Counted from the first letter of the stretch, positions 25,984 to 37,068 are shown. The stretch is DNA of 64,000 bases from Moniliella sp. 'wahieum' (GCA_003971905.1 RSEE01000015.1:682001-746000), one strand, 5' to 3'. Numbers and translations: made by a program. Notes: generated by a model not told the origin, from the letters alone.

Positions 25984-26990
25984 CTAGGAGATGTACAGTG
26001 CTCGCGTCCCAGGCCCCAGCTGAAGAACCAGGATGGAACGGAAACGATTTTGAGACCCTGTCATTAGCAGGACGCAGGTCAGTGCGTCAATGCTGGTGCC
26101 GGCATCCAAGGCAGCACTGAGAATGTAGCTGTGCCGCTCAAACTATGGGGGTGACGCCTGAGTGCCCACTGCTGTAACATCCAAGCTACGATGAGCAGTA
26201 GGGTGATCTGAACGTGCTGGGGGGGAAACGAGGCATCAATTAGGAGAAACCAGAGCCGAACCAGCACAGCCGGGAATCGAAGTAAGTTGGCTGGGCACCT
26301 ATTGGGCGTATACCCTTGTCCTGGATGGGAACGGGGAAATGGAGAGATGTGTGAGCCACCTGATTCTATAGCGACTTGGCGATTATCCAGAACCCATGCG
26401 AACAAGGGCAACACAGTCCCCAGAAGGAACCCCCGATACAAGATGAGGTACTTGCCTACAAAAGACTCGGCGGGGCCAGCACTTCCCAGACGATGGAGAC
26501 GCTATAAAATATCGAGTTTGCGGCGATCACTGGTATGTCGGGGCCTCTTTGTGCCATCATGGAATGACGGCTGCTATTCGACGGTGCACAAGGACGATGC
26601 ACAGCAGAATCAAGTCACCACACACCCAACCACTGTAGCCCACATCTGAACAATGGCCATGCTATACCATCTCAGCGCCCGACAGGGGAAATGCAGGGAG
26701 GAGGGAAGCGAGGCAAGGCGTACCTTTCGGGTGGGACTTTCATCAGTAATGGGCCAGCTTGAGGCCCGCGAGCAAGTCCTGCGCCTAGGACATGCTCATG
26801 TGGCCATACGAGCAATTGCTCCCACCCGAGTCTTATGTAGTGGATACGTGGAGCCAGACCAAACGGACCAATCTCCCCAGGTTCATCCGCTGCGCTATCG
26901 CACCATGTTTCCTTGGTATGGGCAAAAGAACAAAGGGCATGTAACATAGCATACGGTGTATGACAGAAGGCCCAGCTCCGGGAGCTAGTC
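25984..26990 (-). pseudogene. Oligopeptide transporter (OPT family), C-terminal fragment
   Basis: Matches the last third of OPT proton-coupled peptide transporters. Reading 5' to 3' on minus: GLKLAHYMKVPPER (26760; family LKLGHYMKIPPR), WATVVGC, NSIFYSVSIVWEVL near 26500 (family WGLIGP), YRGFLLGTVLPLFAWVL, then VQITLLLIVAWMLQQWALRRHPH, and in another frame RHSYILSAALDAGTSIDALT and a tail ending at 25984. Only about 330 residues are present whereas the family has 700 or more, and the upstream DNA on this strand belongs to an unrelated membrane protein, so the N-terminal half is missing. Frame breaks occur as elsewhere. It is either a truncated relic or a gene damaged by misassembly. It converges on ISA2 with about 90 bp between stops. 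Confidence 0.6.
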
Positions 26991-26999
26991 AAGAGAGTG

Positions 27000-28377
27000 T
27001 GGATACAGTAGGTAAAAGGGCGGAAAAAGGTGACTCCTGGGCCACACACCGAATCTTTCGGTGCACGGCAAGGAAGGTAGAAGTGGGAAGGGATGAGGAA
27101 GGGCTAGTTGGAAGGGCATCGAGCATTGTCCAGATGGGCGGAGGGTGAGGGTGGGGGCTAGAAGCAGAAGGGGTGGGAGGAGGGGGCGCATACGCAACGC
27201 CAGCAACAAAGCCAGTAGAGAGCAGGAAGGGATGGAAGTCGCCGGGCCGAAGTCACAAAAGGAAACCGACCTTATCGACGCATAGCTCCCGCCATGCCCC
27301 CACGTCGAACTTTGTGGCCACGGGTAGGGGGAAGGGACTGGGCACGACCAAAGGGATGATGGACTTGGTGCTCGGGTCCTGGTCATGACCCGCGGGACTC
27401 CAGACCGCATCGCTACGTTCCACAGGGGTGCTGCCTCGGTGCCAGCACCGACAGCAGGTAGAAGCGAGCGCTTGTTCGTCGAGTTACCATTGGCATCTTG
27501 CGATGAGGGAGATTTGGAATGGTGGGACAAGGGAATGCCCACACCCAAACCCACAGCCAGTCCAACAATCAGGAAGATGACGACGACAATGCAAATGCGC
27601 ATGGTGCGAGTAGCGTTTGCTGAGAGCGCACATACTTCTCGCTTTGCTGCGTAATGGGATCCGACTTGTCCTGAGCATGCCGTTGCGCCATGGAAAAGCG
27701 TTTCCAAAACGATGCACCCGACCCATCCACATCCCATTCGCTCCCGTCCCCATTGGATCCCCAGAAGGCGTCCCGAGTTTGAGCCTGGTGAGCCTGCTTC
27801 TCCGTGCTTAGATTGGGACTGTCACCCATACCGGGGGCAATGCGGACAGGACCAGGAGCAATGGGTTGGCCCAAGAGTCGAGCCATGCTCCTGCGCAGCG
27901 TCGAGGGCTTCCGTTGCATCCCTCCGGTCCCCATCTGAGATTGGAGCGACGCTTGACTCGGCTGAGCATGGTGGCGCGAGGAGAAGGCGTTGATGCTGCG
28001 ACGAAGAAGGGAGGGCTTACGGGTGGGACGCTGAGCCTGTCCCTGAGCAGGTAACGCACGCCCCATCTCCGGTTCGGCGCTGGGGTGAAACTGCTGCGCA
28101 TAACCAGAGGGAGACACCGACCCACCTCGCGCCACAGCGGCCGAAGGCATGGCCACCGCGCCAGGCGCTCGCATCCCCGCCCCCGGCGCGCGACCTGGCT
28201 GCGATGCTGCGGCGCGTGCGGCCTGGAGCGCAGGTGGCTTGCCTGCCGTGCCACGGGCAAAGGCGTAGGGTCGGCAAACGTGTCGCTGGAGCCAAGAGAG
28301 GAGTCGGTGGGATAGAGCTTGAGGTTGTCCAGCAGCTCCTCTCTGCGCTCCGAGGGGGTGCGCACGGGCGCGGGCAT
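27000..28377 (-). CDS. Proline/serine-rich single-pass membrane protein, unknown function
   Basis: Not recognised by family. Starts MPAPVRTPSERREELLDNL at 28377, then a basic, Ser/Arg-rich segment with two similar stretches, PTRKPSLLRRSI and QRKPSTLRRSMARLL, that look like phosphorylation sites. FWKRFSMAQRHAQDKSDPI precedes a strong transmembrane helix, ICIVVVIFLIVGLAVGLGVG (27600-27540), which implies a cytoplasmic N-terminus and a lumenal or external C-terminus. Beyond it lie SPSSQDANGNSTNKRS and FDVGAWRELCVDKVGF (about 27275), then Pro-rich sequence. Frames change near 28250 and 27600, so the C-terminus is unresolved; 27000 is only an outer limit. Type II topology resembles fungal cell-wall glycosyl hydrolases or their regulators, but no catalytic domain is visible. 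Confidence 0.45.
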
Positions 28378-30193
28378 GGTAAAGAGCGTGGGGGAAGGGG
28401 GCGACGGAAGGGGAGGCGAGAGAGAAAAGGAGGCGGGAGGAAAGATGGAACGGTGGTTGGAGCTGGGTGCGTGAAGGGTGAGATCTGAGAAGCTGACTCG
28501 TCAAGTTGACAGCACCAGTATGGCTTGACGCGGGAGCGAGATGGGCAGGACAGTTAAGCCAGTTACTTGGCAGTGCGGGTGCGGGCGCTGGCAGTGTGTC
28601 CGTGTGCTGGCAGGATGCTTGCAGTGGGCGGCAGGCCCACTGCGGTGCGCCACGTGCTGGGAGCAATGCCCGCCCCCGCTGAGGCGCGGAGGCAGGACTG
28701 GCGCGGTGCCTGTGCCTCTCACAGCGAAACTGCTCGATCGCCTTGCATGGCGCGGCTGAGCCGCGGAGCGCTGGCTGAGCTCTGCGCTGCAGGGACTAGG
28801 CTGCAGCCAGCGGATCTGTCATCGATGATCGGCATCCGGCAGCGCAGGCAGGCACGGCATCAGGTCTTCAGGCCTGCACGGGGCAAGCGACGATCGATCA
28901 TCGATCGTCTCTGTGCTGTGGTGCGACGTCGTATGATGTGACATGTGACGCCGTGACGTGTAACATGTAAGGCCTCAGCCTCACGTGCAGCATGCAGCAG
29001 GATGCAGGGACGACTGGCGGGCGCTGGGTGTGACATGCATGACAGCGCTGTCGCATGTCACATGTCGCAGGTGATGTACACGACATGCGCAACAGGATGC
29101 GGCGGATCGCTTTGCGGCCAAATACGCCGGGGGCCCGAGGCCGGCCCAAGGTGGCAGATGGCCGGTGGCCGTGGTCGAGCACATATAGCTGCGCACGCTG
29201 CCATCCCACATCCACACCGCACACCTCCATCGAGAAGCGCAGATCAGTGCTTGGCACTTAGTACTTAGCGCTTATAGCGCTTAGACTTAGCGCTTAGCCC
29301 AGATCCTCCCCCTCGCCACTGCGGGCCACTGCCTGCCACTGCTCTCTCGATCTTAGCGTACGCAGTAACCGGGGTAACCGGCAACCCGTCGCTGTAAGTC
29401 ACTAGCGTCACTCGACCCACTGCACCCGGCCACCCTTCCCGCCACCAATAACACGGCCCCGTAGACACCGATTAATCATCCGGTATCCAACGGGGACGTC
29501 TCCGCCATCATGTGCACGCATCATGCCCAAGCCGAGCGGTGGTTGAGGTCAGCACGCATCACATCGTTGTACGATGGCAAGGAAGGATGCTTCTATCTTC
29601 TTCTCGCTCCTAGACCCACTATTCACCTTGGTTGACCCCACCCATGCCAGAACCATGCCAGCACTCCCATATATATATCGGCCACAGATTTGTTCGCCGC
29701 CCTGTTTTGGACACTAGTGTCTTGAAGCAAGAGGTCTATAGGAGCAAAACAGGGTGTGACGGATCACCACACATTCCCACAGGATGTGGGTATGATCCTT
29801 GTTCTAGATCTTCCTTGTCCCCTTTTGTGTCTCTTTCCCCTCATCACGCGTGGTCTACCGTGTGATAGCTTCTCCTTCTCCTCTGGTATATAAGGCGCCA
29901 TTCCATGCAGCCTGAATGAATACCTGTCGGCATCCGAAGCAATCCCCCTCTTACAGGGTGGGAACAGGATAAAGAGCCCCAATTGAACGTGAGCTACAGA
30001 AAAGAAATGGGACATATGGGGGTAGATCAGAGCCACCCTCATTGCTACTGTTGCCAACAGTCCACACTCTCCGACCAGAGGAGTGGTATAAAACGATGCG
30101 GACAATGTCACTCTCCAAAAAGAAAAAGAATGCCACATGGCGTCCAAAATGCTCCGACACTCTTCGTATCCAGCCACCACAGCTACAGCGGCA
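28378..30193. repeat. Long spacer with dense palindromic words
   Basis: No supported gene. 28815-28915 has ATCGATGATCGGCATCC and CGATCGATCATCGATCG; 28930-29095 is a run of ACATGTGAC, CGTGACGTGTAACATG, TGACATGCATGACAGCGCTGTCGCATGTCACATGTCG; 29245-29300 alternates TTAGTACTTAGCGCTTATAGCGCTTAGACTTAGCGCTTAG. 29470-30190 is less repetitive and holds only weak open frames. Confidence 0.5.
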
Positions 30194-30620
30194 TCAGAGG
30201 GTAGGCATTGGGATCGAACTCAAGTGTGCCCTCGCGCGCCTGTGGCGAATCCATTCTTGTCTTGCCAATTCAACTTGCTGTTCAACTTCCTGAACATGAT
30301 CAGCCCCCAATTTGGCCGCCACCTTGGTCTTGGCTTCCATGGGGAGCTGAGCAAGTCCTGCCTCCATGGCCAGAACGAGGGGGCTCTCGCATTTGGCCAA
30401 CTCGGCTCGTCCTTGGTCTCGCACCGCCTGCAGTGCCGCCTTGTACTCGTTGGTCAAATCCACCGAACGCGCTGCCACGTCCGCCCCGATCTTTTTCTGT
30501 CACGCGCGCATTTTTCCTCTGTTGCAGCCCACTCGCTTGGCGTCACCCCCGTCCGCTTGAAATGGGCGGGAAGCTGGGCCTGGGCGGCACGTTTTGCACA
30601 CACGGCTGCGGACTTTGTAT
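30194..30620 (-). pseudogene. Helical protein of unknown function, 5' end cut by retroelement
   Basis: Unrecognised Lys/Ala/Glu-rich helical protein. From its 3' part: TNEYKAALQAVRDQGRAELA, MEAKTKVAAKLGADHVQEVE and RQEWIRHRRARAHLSSIPM, ending at 30194. The upstream part in a second frame gives CAKRAAQAQLPAHFKRTGV and TPSEWAATEEKC. A likely splice acceptor (TCCGCAG) lies at about 30605-30612, so an upstream exon is expected, but the retroelement 5' end (30625) begins there. The first exon therefore seems displaced or lost. One frame change near 30485. Composition suggests a small mitochondrial or ribosome-associated protein, but I cannot name it. Confidence 0.45.
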
Positions 30621-30624
30621 AAGA

Positions 30625-33460
30625 AACGAGGAGACCACCGGGCCTACGGCCCGGCCTGCTGTGTCGCCACCTTTGCCACCGTTCCCCCGTCGCCACCGTA
30701 GCCACCGTTCCCCCGGACCACCGTTCCATCCCGTCGCCACCGTAGCCACCGTTCCACGCTGGAGCCCTTCCACGCTGGAGAGGGCAAATAATATCACCGA
30801 TACTCTGGCTGCGGATGGCTGGGAACGTGGCACCGGTCGGCACGTGCCTATGACGTAAAAGTGTGCACGAATGACCCCGCCGATCTTGGTACCGCCGGGC
30901 ACCACCCTCACCGACACGACGGACAGTGACCGCATCGTGGTGGACTTGGACGAAATCGACTTTGTTGCTTTGATTGCCACATTCAGAATCGACGTTGGGG
31001 CAGGTCTATCCGGGTGGACCCAGCCCCTCCTAAGAACGGCCCTTGAAAGCAAGCGCTTCGTCGCCTTTCTCATCGCCCTCACCAAGAGTATTTACCACGG
31101 CACTGCCCCAGGACGCGAGCTCCTGTTGGCCTCCCGCCTTACCCCCCTGGAGAAGGCATCGGGCGGCATCCGCCCCATCGCCTGTGGGGAGCTGATCTAC
31201 CGCCTATGCGCCAAAGGCATCGCTCGAGCGATCTCCCCCAACAGCTGGCTTCTCCCACCCAGTTGGGAGTAGCATCGCAAAATGGGGTGGAGCCTATCGT
31301 ACGGATGGTCGAGCGCATGACAGCGCCAGGCGGGGAGAACGATGCGGAACTGGGCGACTTCAGCCACGTCGCCATGCTCGACTTTACCAACGCCTTCAAC
31401 ACTGTGCGCCGTCGCACACTCGCCAAGGCGCTCCATGCCTACGCCCCCCATCTCCTCACCTTGGGCCGATGGATCTATGGTTCCCCCACCCAGCTTTGGG
31501 TCGCGTCGGGCGGAAATGAGACCAGCGTCCTGTCGGCAGAGGGCGTACGGCAGGGCGACCCCCTCGCCCCCTTTTTCTTCTCCATCGCAGTGCGGCCCAC
31601 GCTAGAGAAGTTGAGCATTGCTCTGCCGCCGGGACACCTGGTGATGGCATACCTGGACGACATCACGATTTTCGGTCCAGAGCCAGGCATTACCGGCCTA
31701 GCCGCGGAGATTTTGGAAGACGACGCGTCAGGCCTCAAGCTCAACCTGCGCAAGTGTGTCGAGCGGGACCGGGATCAGATTCGGGAGGATGGTCTGCAGG
31801 TTCTGGGCACTTGTGTGGGAGGGGTAGACTGTCGTCGATCGTGGCTCCGGGCCCAACTGGCCGGTCTGAGGGAGAACATGCCTAAGTTTGATGGCATCAC
31901 CCGCCAGGGCCCTCTTACTATGGCGGCTCAGCACTCAGACCAAGCTGCGCCACCTGCTCCGCACCATGCAGATGGAAGGAGAGCTCGACGACGTGCTGGC
32001 CGAGATTGATGCCTTCATCTGTACGGAGTTCAGACGGATCCGGGGCGACGAGGATCCCCAAGGTGCCAAGGACGACCACTTCGACATGCTCATGAGCCTG
32101 CCTCTCCGGCTGGGAGGATGTGGCAGCCCGCTTTACTCGTATATCGCGCCCCACGCCCGTGCCGCGGCCAACGAGGTCAACGACTATCTTATTACCACTT
32201 ATGTTGACCGTTCGGGACCGCAAACGGCAAGGGCCAACGCATTTACAAAGCAACGCCAGCGCTGCCGCGAGATGTGGGAGCAAAGTCGACAGGAGCTGCT
32301 CCAGAAGCTGGACGCTGCCGATGGTCGCCATGTGGTTGAGCACAGCAACCCGCTGAGCCACAACTGGCTCTCCGCCATTCCATCCGTCCCGTACCTCAAG
32401 CTCTCTGACCAGCAGGTCCAGGTTGGTCTCCAGCTCCGGACGCTGTGCCGCACCACGCGCAGCATGTGCAAGTGTGGCGTCATGTCCTCGCTGGAACACA
32501 TCATGTCCTGCACCCGCACCCAGGCCAAGTTTGGTGCGTTGCATGAGGCATGCGGGAGCCCATTCTCCAGCTCCTGCGCTCCATCCCCGACACCCACGTC
32601 CACAACGAACCTATGGTGGAGGAAGAGGATGGGACGAGGCGCGGACGGAAGGCACAGCGCACCGACTACCGCGTGATGGGGCCCGGAGCACTGGGAGGAA
32701 CCGGAATGAGGTAGACCATACGCTGCGCGACACGGGATCGCAGGAGCGCAGAGCGCGTACCGGCGGGTGGTGCATGAGAGCACTGCGTCGCCTTTGGAAC
32801 GCCGGGAGAAGGAACTGCTTCGGCTGCTTGAACAAGCAGAATGCGACAAGAACGCCAAGTACCAGGGACGCACTCAAGAAACGTTTTTCCCCCTGGTTTT
32901 GACGACGCGAGGATACTACGGCACCAAGACGGCGGGCAAGTTGTTTGCGCATTGGAAGGAGTTGGCTACTAAGTCTCAGTGGAAATGGTTCCTCGCTCGG
33001 ATGTCAACCACGTTCCTCCGTGTCCACACGCGCTTCCTAGGGTACGGGACGGATGGCGAGAGCCGGAGGGTCCTGATATCCTGGCGATCCCCCTGGTTCC
33101 TTGACCTTAGTGGCGCTTCCAAGTAACCCCCGCAAGATGAACGGTTCGGTTTAGACGTAGCGTTCCCCTGTCCCAGCCTTAAGCTCTGTCAATGGAATGC
33201 ACACAACATAGAGATTTCCATGTTCTGGCTCCTCGGGTTTAAAGCACGTTGTTTTCCTATAGGGTGATGCAATCGCACTGGTGGTGGTGGTGGTCTGAGC
33301 CAACCAGCAACACCTACAAAGGAACAGCAAGCAGCGAGTCGCCACCAGGGGCTAAGCTGCGGAACAAGGAAAAACAGGAGAGAGAAAACAACAGAACTCC
33401 CAGGCCTGAGGAGGAGCTGAAGGGACATTAACCAAAGCACGAGCCACCCGATGGCTCAAC
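30625..33460 (+). mobile_element. Non-LTR retroelement with RT and C-terminal endonuclease
   Basis: Single-unit LINE-like element. The 5' region (30625-30850) has an ACCGGGCCTACGGCCCGG hairpin and about 26-bp repeats of GTCGCCACCGTAGCCACCGTTCCC. The ORF follows (about 30850-33126), then a 3' UTR (33127-33460). Both ends recur elsewhere in the window, which sets the boundaries: the 5' end at 57006-57245 (minus) and the 3' end at 48228, 52066 and 53252. No long terminal repeats, and no poly-A tail seen. It sits beside, and probably interrupts, the minus-strand gene at 30194-30620. The single reading path, an RT with YLDD, a CCHC knuckle and a nuclease at the C-terminus recall R2/Utopia-type elements rather than APE-type LINEs; that placement is inference. 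Confidence 0.75.
30871..33126 (+). CDS. Reverse transcriptase / restriction-like endonuclease polyprotein
   Basis: Frames 30871-31240, 31206-31915, 31888-32560 and 32560-33126 together make one protein of roughly 750 residues. RT landmarks in order: KASGGIRPIACGELIYRL (31160), MLDFTNAFNTV (31374), GVRQGDPLAPFFF (31542), the catalytic MAYLDDITIFG (YLDD at 31650-31661, against YADD in most LINEs) and GLKLNLRKC (31733). The CCHC knuckle CKCGVMSSLEHIMSC is at about 32469. The C-terminal nuclease-like part has QRTDYRVMG (32658), ASPLERREKELLRLLEQAE, DKNAKYQGR and FFPLVLTTRGYYG (32886), resembling PD-(D/E)XK endonucleases of R2-group elements. Breaks near 31240 (C5 run) and 31915 look like single missing bases, so the copy may be intact in reality. 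Confidence 0.75.
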
Positions 33461-33947
33461 ATGAACTGTCTGTCCCCGTTTACCTATTTCTCCCCATGCC
33501 AGGCAGTATGCGGGTCTTATTTTGCAGGGCTGTGCGCTCGCTGAGCGCCCAGCCGGAGCCCGAAGGCTGAGGTTACCGTACGGCTACCAATGATCGGTGA
33601 CCAGTTAACGTTTAACGTACTTTACATGCTTCGTGCGAGCGACCCTGCCCGCACGGGCTTCAGCCGCCTCACGTCGCAGGGCAGCACAGCATGCTCTCCA
33701 GCACCATGCTTCTGTTTTGGGGGTGATGCATGATGCAGGATGATCGCTGAAACAGCGGCCCCAGCCCTCAATTTGAGGTGTACAGTCAATTCACGCTCCG
33801 CAAATCTCAGCTCGATCGACCCCTGGGAATCCGACCCCTGGTGGGGAAGCGACCACACAGCTGCATCCCTTTTAGGCGAACTGCATGCCCCCGCCCACCA
33901 CCTTTCCCGCCATCATCTTTCTCTTGAGCCAGTACTGCCACTCTACA
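33461..33947. other. Spacer downstream of retroelement
   Basis: No gene supported. Includes TTAACGTTTAACG (33605) and GATGCATGATGCAGGATGATC (33724) palindromic words like those in other spacers. Confidence 0.35.
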
Positions 33948-34925
33948 ATGCCTCCCTCCCGCACCACCAGGACGTCCCAGGCATCTCGGACCAACAACGC
34001 TGCTCGCCCGAGGGACACCCGACGTATCAACCCTGAGCCGGAGCCCGTGGTGGGGACTGCTTTCGAAGGTGACGAACGTCCCTGAAGAACCATCTGGTGG
34101 CACCAGTGGGGTCAACAGCGATTCCGACGGCGACTCCGACAGCGCAGAGGGAAGAAAGGAGTACGAACCGAGAGTTACGTTGTTGTCCCTCCTCCCCCCC
34201 CTGATTCCCGTGTTTGTTCGAGAAATGATTATGCGGGGTCAATCGAACTAGCACACGACGACGACGAACAACGATGAAGATGCGCTGGATCTTGACGCTG
34301 ACACCTTTAACCCCCGCACAATGAACGCTGACGAAGAGGGTTTCGTTAATCAGGACGAATTTGCTGGCTTTCCCGCTCTTATCGCATCGGTGGTCAAGGT
34401 GAGGCTGGCTGGGGCATTGGTGGCGCAGGTGGTGCCAGTGGCGGCTTTCAGGGAGGAAAATCTATGCGAGATCAAGACTCTTCGAGTGCTCTTTTTGTCA
34501 AACAATGCGAAGCAGGAATCGCTGGCCAGCAGCTTTCCCATGTCCAACCCACCCCAGTATTTCGATCGTTTGCTGGATCACAAAAAGGTCAGGACCATCA
34601 GCTCTCGCTGCGCACCCCAGGATTACCTTGTACTGTACTGACATTTTCTCTTTGTATGAAGGGATCGCCACCGACGGAAATGGTACAAAGGGGCGTGGGA
34701 TGGGTGTGTCTGCACCCCGAGAGCAGGATCGGCTAACAACAAGGATTTAAGTTCTGGTTTTCCGTCGGCAACAGGCTTGTTCCCCTCGAGGTTTCGAAGA
34801 GGTCAATTTTGACCCGGGACACCTGGCCCATATGCGACAAAAAGTTTGTCCAAGTTCTGTTGACGGTTCCTGAAGCCGACTTGGTCGACCATGCGTCGTC
34901 GCATTTTCGATTTATTGGCGGTACG
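33948..34925 (+). CDS. Unknown acidic/basic protein, possibly transposon-derived
   Basis: Consecutive open segments in changing frames read like one protein: a basic Thr/Arg-rich start (MPPSRTTRTSQASRTNNAA at 33948), a Ser/Asp segment (NSDSDGDSDSAEGRKEYEP), an acidic stretch with DEDALDLDADTF and ADEEGFVNQDEFAGF (34330), SSFPMSNPPQYFDRLLDH (34530) and, near 34830-34920, VLLTVPEADLVDHASSHFRFIG. No domain is recognised. Lying just after the retroelement and before tandem duplications, it could be a gag-like ORF of another mobile element or an ordinary lineage-specific gene. The start is the first ATG giving the basic segment; the stop is unresolved. Confidence 0.35.
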
Positions 34926-35004
34926 TTTCTATGCTTACACTGGTTATTACTTGCCCCTAACCTGACCCATTGCTGTGGAGGAGAAGGTGGCCACACGAAA
35001 GATG

Positions 35005-35090
35005 GTGGATGTGTGGTCCTGGCTGCTGAAGGGGCATCAGGTTTGAGGTGGATGTGTGGTCCTGGCTGCTGAAGGGGCATCAGGTTTGAA
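35005..35090. repeat. 43-bp tandem duplication
   Basis: Two adjacent nearly perfect copies of a 43-bp unit containing GGATGTGTGGTCCTGGCTGC; the second begins at 35048. Confidence 0.9.
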
Positions 35091-35163
35091 GCAACGTTTA
35101 AGGCCGCGACGGCGAAAGTTGATGTGGCCGCAGGTCAGAATGGACACGCTAACCCACCCAAAA

Positions 35164-35350
35164 GATACCTAAAAAATGCATTTGATCGAACGAAAAAACC
35201 CACTTGGAACACTTGGAATAGGAACCAGTTGTCGCGGCCCCTATAACGTGGGAATATATACCTAAAAATGCATTTGAACGAACTGGAAAAAATCCCATTT
35301 GGAACACTTGGAATAGGAACCACTTGTCGCGGCCCCTATAACGTGGGAAT
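35164..35350. repeat. 93-bp tandem duplication
   Basis: Two adjacent copies, about 35164-35256 and 35257-35350, each running from ATACCTAAAAAATGCATTTG through TTGGAACACTTGGAATAGGA to GCCCCTATAACGTGGGAATA, with a few substitutions and small indels. Confidence 0.9.
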
Positions 35351-35500
35351 AGAGAGTGGTGTGGATTCTTAGATTCAACAACAGAAACGAATTTCGCAGG
35401 TATACCCTAGCGCAAATGCACAAGGTTAAATTAAGCATTCTATTATAGAGAGAATGGAAAAATGGCGCTCACGCTACCGTGATCATACGTGGCTTTAAAG

Positions 35501-36100
35501 CTACGTGGGCCGGGAACTCGGGTTTATCCTAAGAAAACCCCGCAGCCGTGCACGGTACATCTTGTACCAATTTCGTGCATCTGTGGACGTGTTCATCATA
35601 TTCTGTAACACGTCAAACGACTCGATCTCAGTGCCGAAATGTTCATTGAACGCTGCCACGGCGGCGATACGTTTGGCATTGACGCCTGGCGGCGGTCCCC
35701 TTCCGTGTGGCTCCATCACCGGGGGCAGCGACGGCGCGGTAGAACTGTCGACGCCGCTCCGATCGATACTGCCCCTACCGACGATGCGGCGAACCGGACA
35801 TCAAAGAGTTCTGCGTTGAAGATCCGGAAGAGACCACGGATCGATTAGATGGGGGGGCTGTGACCCAAGAACACGGTGGGAAGTGGTCGAGGTGGACTGA
35901 GAAGAGACAGGGTCGACACCTTGGCTGCTGTGGGAAGAGCTGGCTGAAGTTTGTGCCTGACGACTCGAGAGGGAAAACGAGGATGCATGCTCTGTCTCTT
36001 TCTCATCGACCTGCATGTCGCGAAGCTTATTATCCAAGGGAAACTCAAGAGGACCTTCGTCCATTTTGGCGTTGGACTTGGACGAGAAGGAAAAGGGCAT
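35501..36100 (-). CDS. Hypothetical protein
   Basis: Two open segments on the minus strand that may be one ORF broken near 35790. The first (36100-35801) is Ser-rich and polar with MDEGPLEFPLDNKLRDMQVD and SQSTSTTSHRVLG. The second (35719-35501) has VAAFNEHFGTEIESFDVLQN and NWYKMYRARLRGFL, a helical segment typical of real protein rather than shadow sequence. I recognise no family. An upstream TATATA at about 36153-36158 would fit a promoter for this strand. Confidence 0.3.
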
Positions 36101-37068
36101 TGGTGGACCTCTCTGCTGGTAGTGATTGGTATATGGCCCTCTAGACTGCGCAATATATACTATGACTGACGATGCAACGCTTCCCCTCTCTTGGGTGGGA
36201 CCTCCTATCGACGGTGGGCTTCATCTCTCTCTATCAATCGTTATACGATTGTCTGATGGCCGGACATCGGTGACCCCTCTCCCTCCCAGTTCGCCTTGTA
36301 CACTCTCGTATCTACAGTGTTTTCTTCCCCCACCGTTGGCATGCTCCGCACCATATGACCACACCGCGGGGCTTGCTTATGTCGCTCATCAAAGGCGTAT
36401 GTGTACGTTCGTGGAGAGAAGTACTGTTTGTAAATGATGATGCGTCGTCATGACGCGCCGAATGAGTCACAAGGCCGCAGCAGCATGGAGCTGGCAGGGC
36501 AGGGCTGCGACGTGGCGGTGGTGATTGATGGCTTACCTATAGTATTACTAGCAGCTGGCGCCGTGGCCGCAGGCGCGGGGCTACGCAGCGCCTGTGGGCC
36601 GAGTTGATTTTATTTCCTGCCGCATCATATTGTTTCCTCGCCCTCCCTTCCTCACTCAGGACCGGTGCTGCCTGTCTCCTCGCCACTTCCACGCTCGCTC
36701 GTCTCTACTCTCGGCTCGTCATGCGTGGCCTTGTTCCCGTAGCGTCATGCTTGCGATGGATGAGCCCTCTAGTCGAGAACGATGAAAAAAGCGCGTCGGA
36801 GAAAGGGTGCTCTACCCACGGCGCAACAGTAGGGTATATATGCAGCACCGGAGGTTAGCGACGAGGCTTTGTTTTATATGCGTCGCAGTCGAAATTGCGG
36901 GCGTCGCAGTCGGGGACGTCGCAGCCTCGCAACATTATCCCGATCATTCATCATCTCTGATCTCTGCCCTCCCCCCCCGACAGGTCAAAAGACGGCCGGA
37001 TGCTGGTACTTTTGTCATTCCCACCCCACCCCACTCACCAATCCCACCCTCACCCTCATCAAAGCAGC
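36101..37068. other. Spacer, promoter side of the tetraspan gene
   Basis: No supported gene. Contains a TATATA box-like site at 36835-36840 and a CGTCGCAGTCG repeat at about 36878-36925. Confidence 0.35.
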
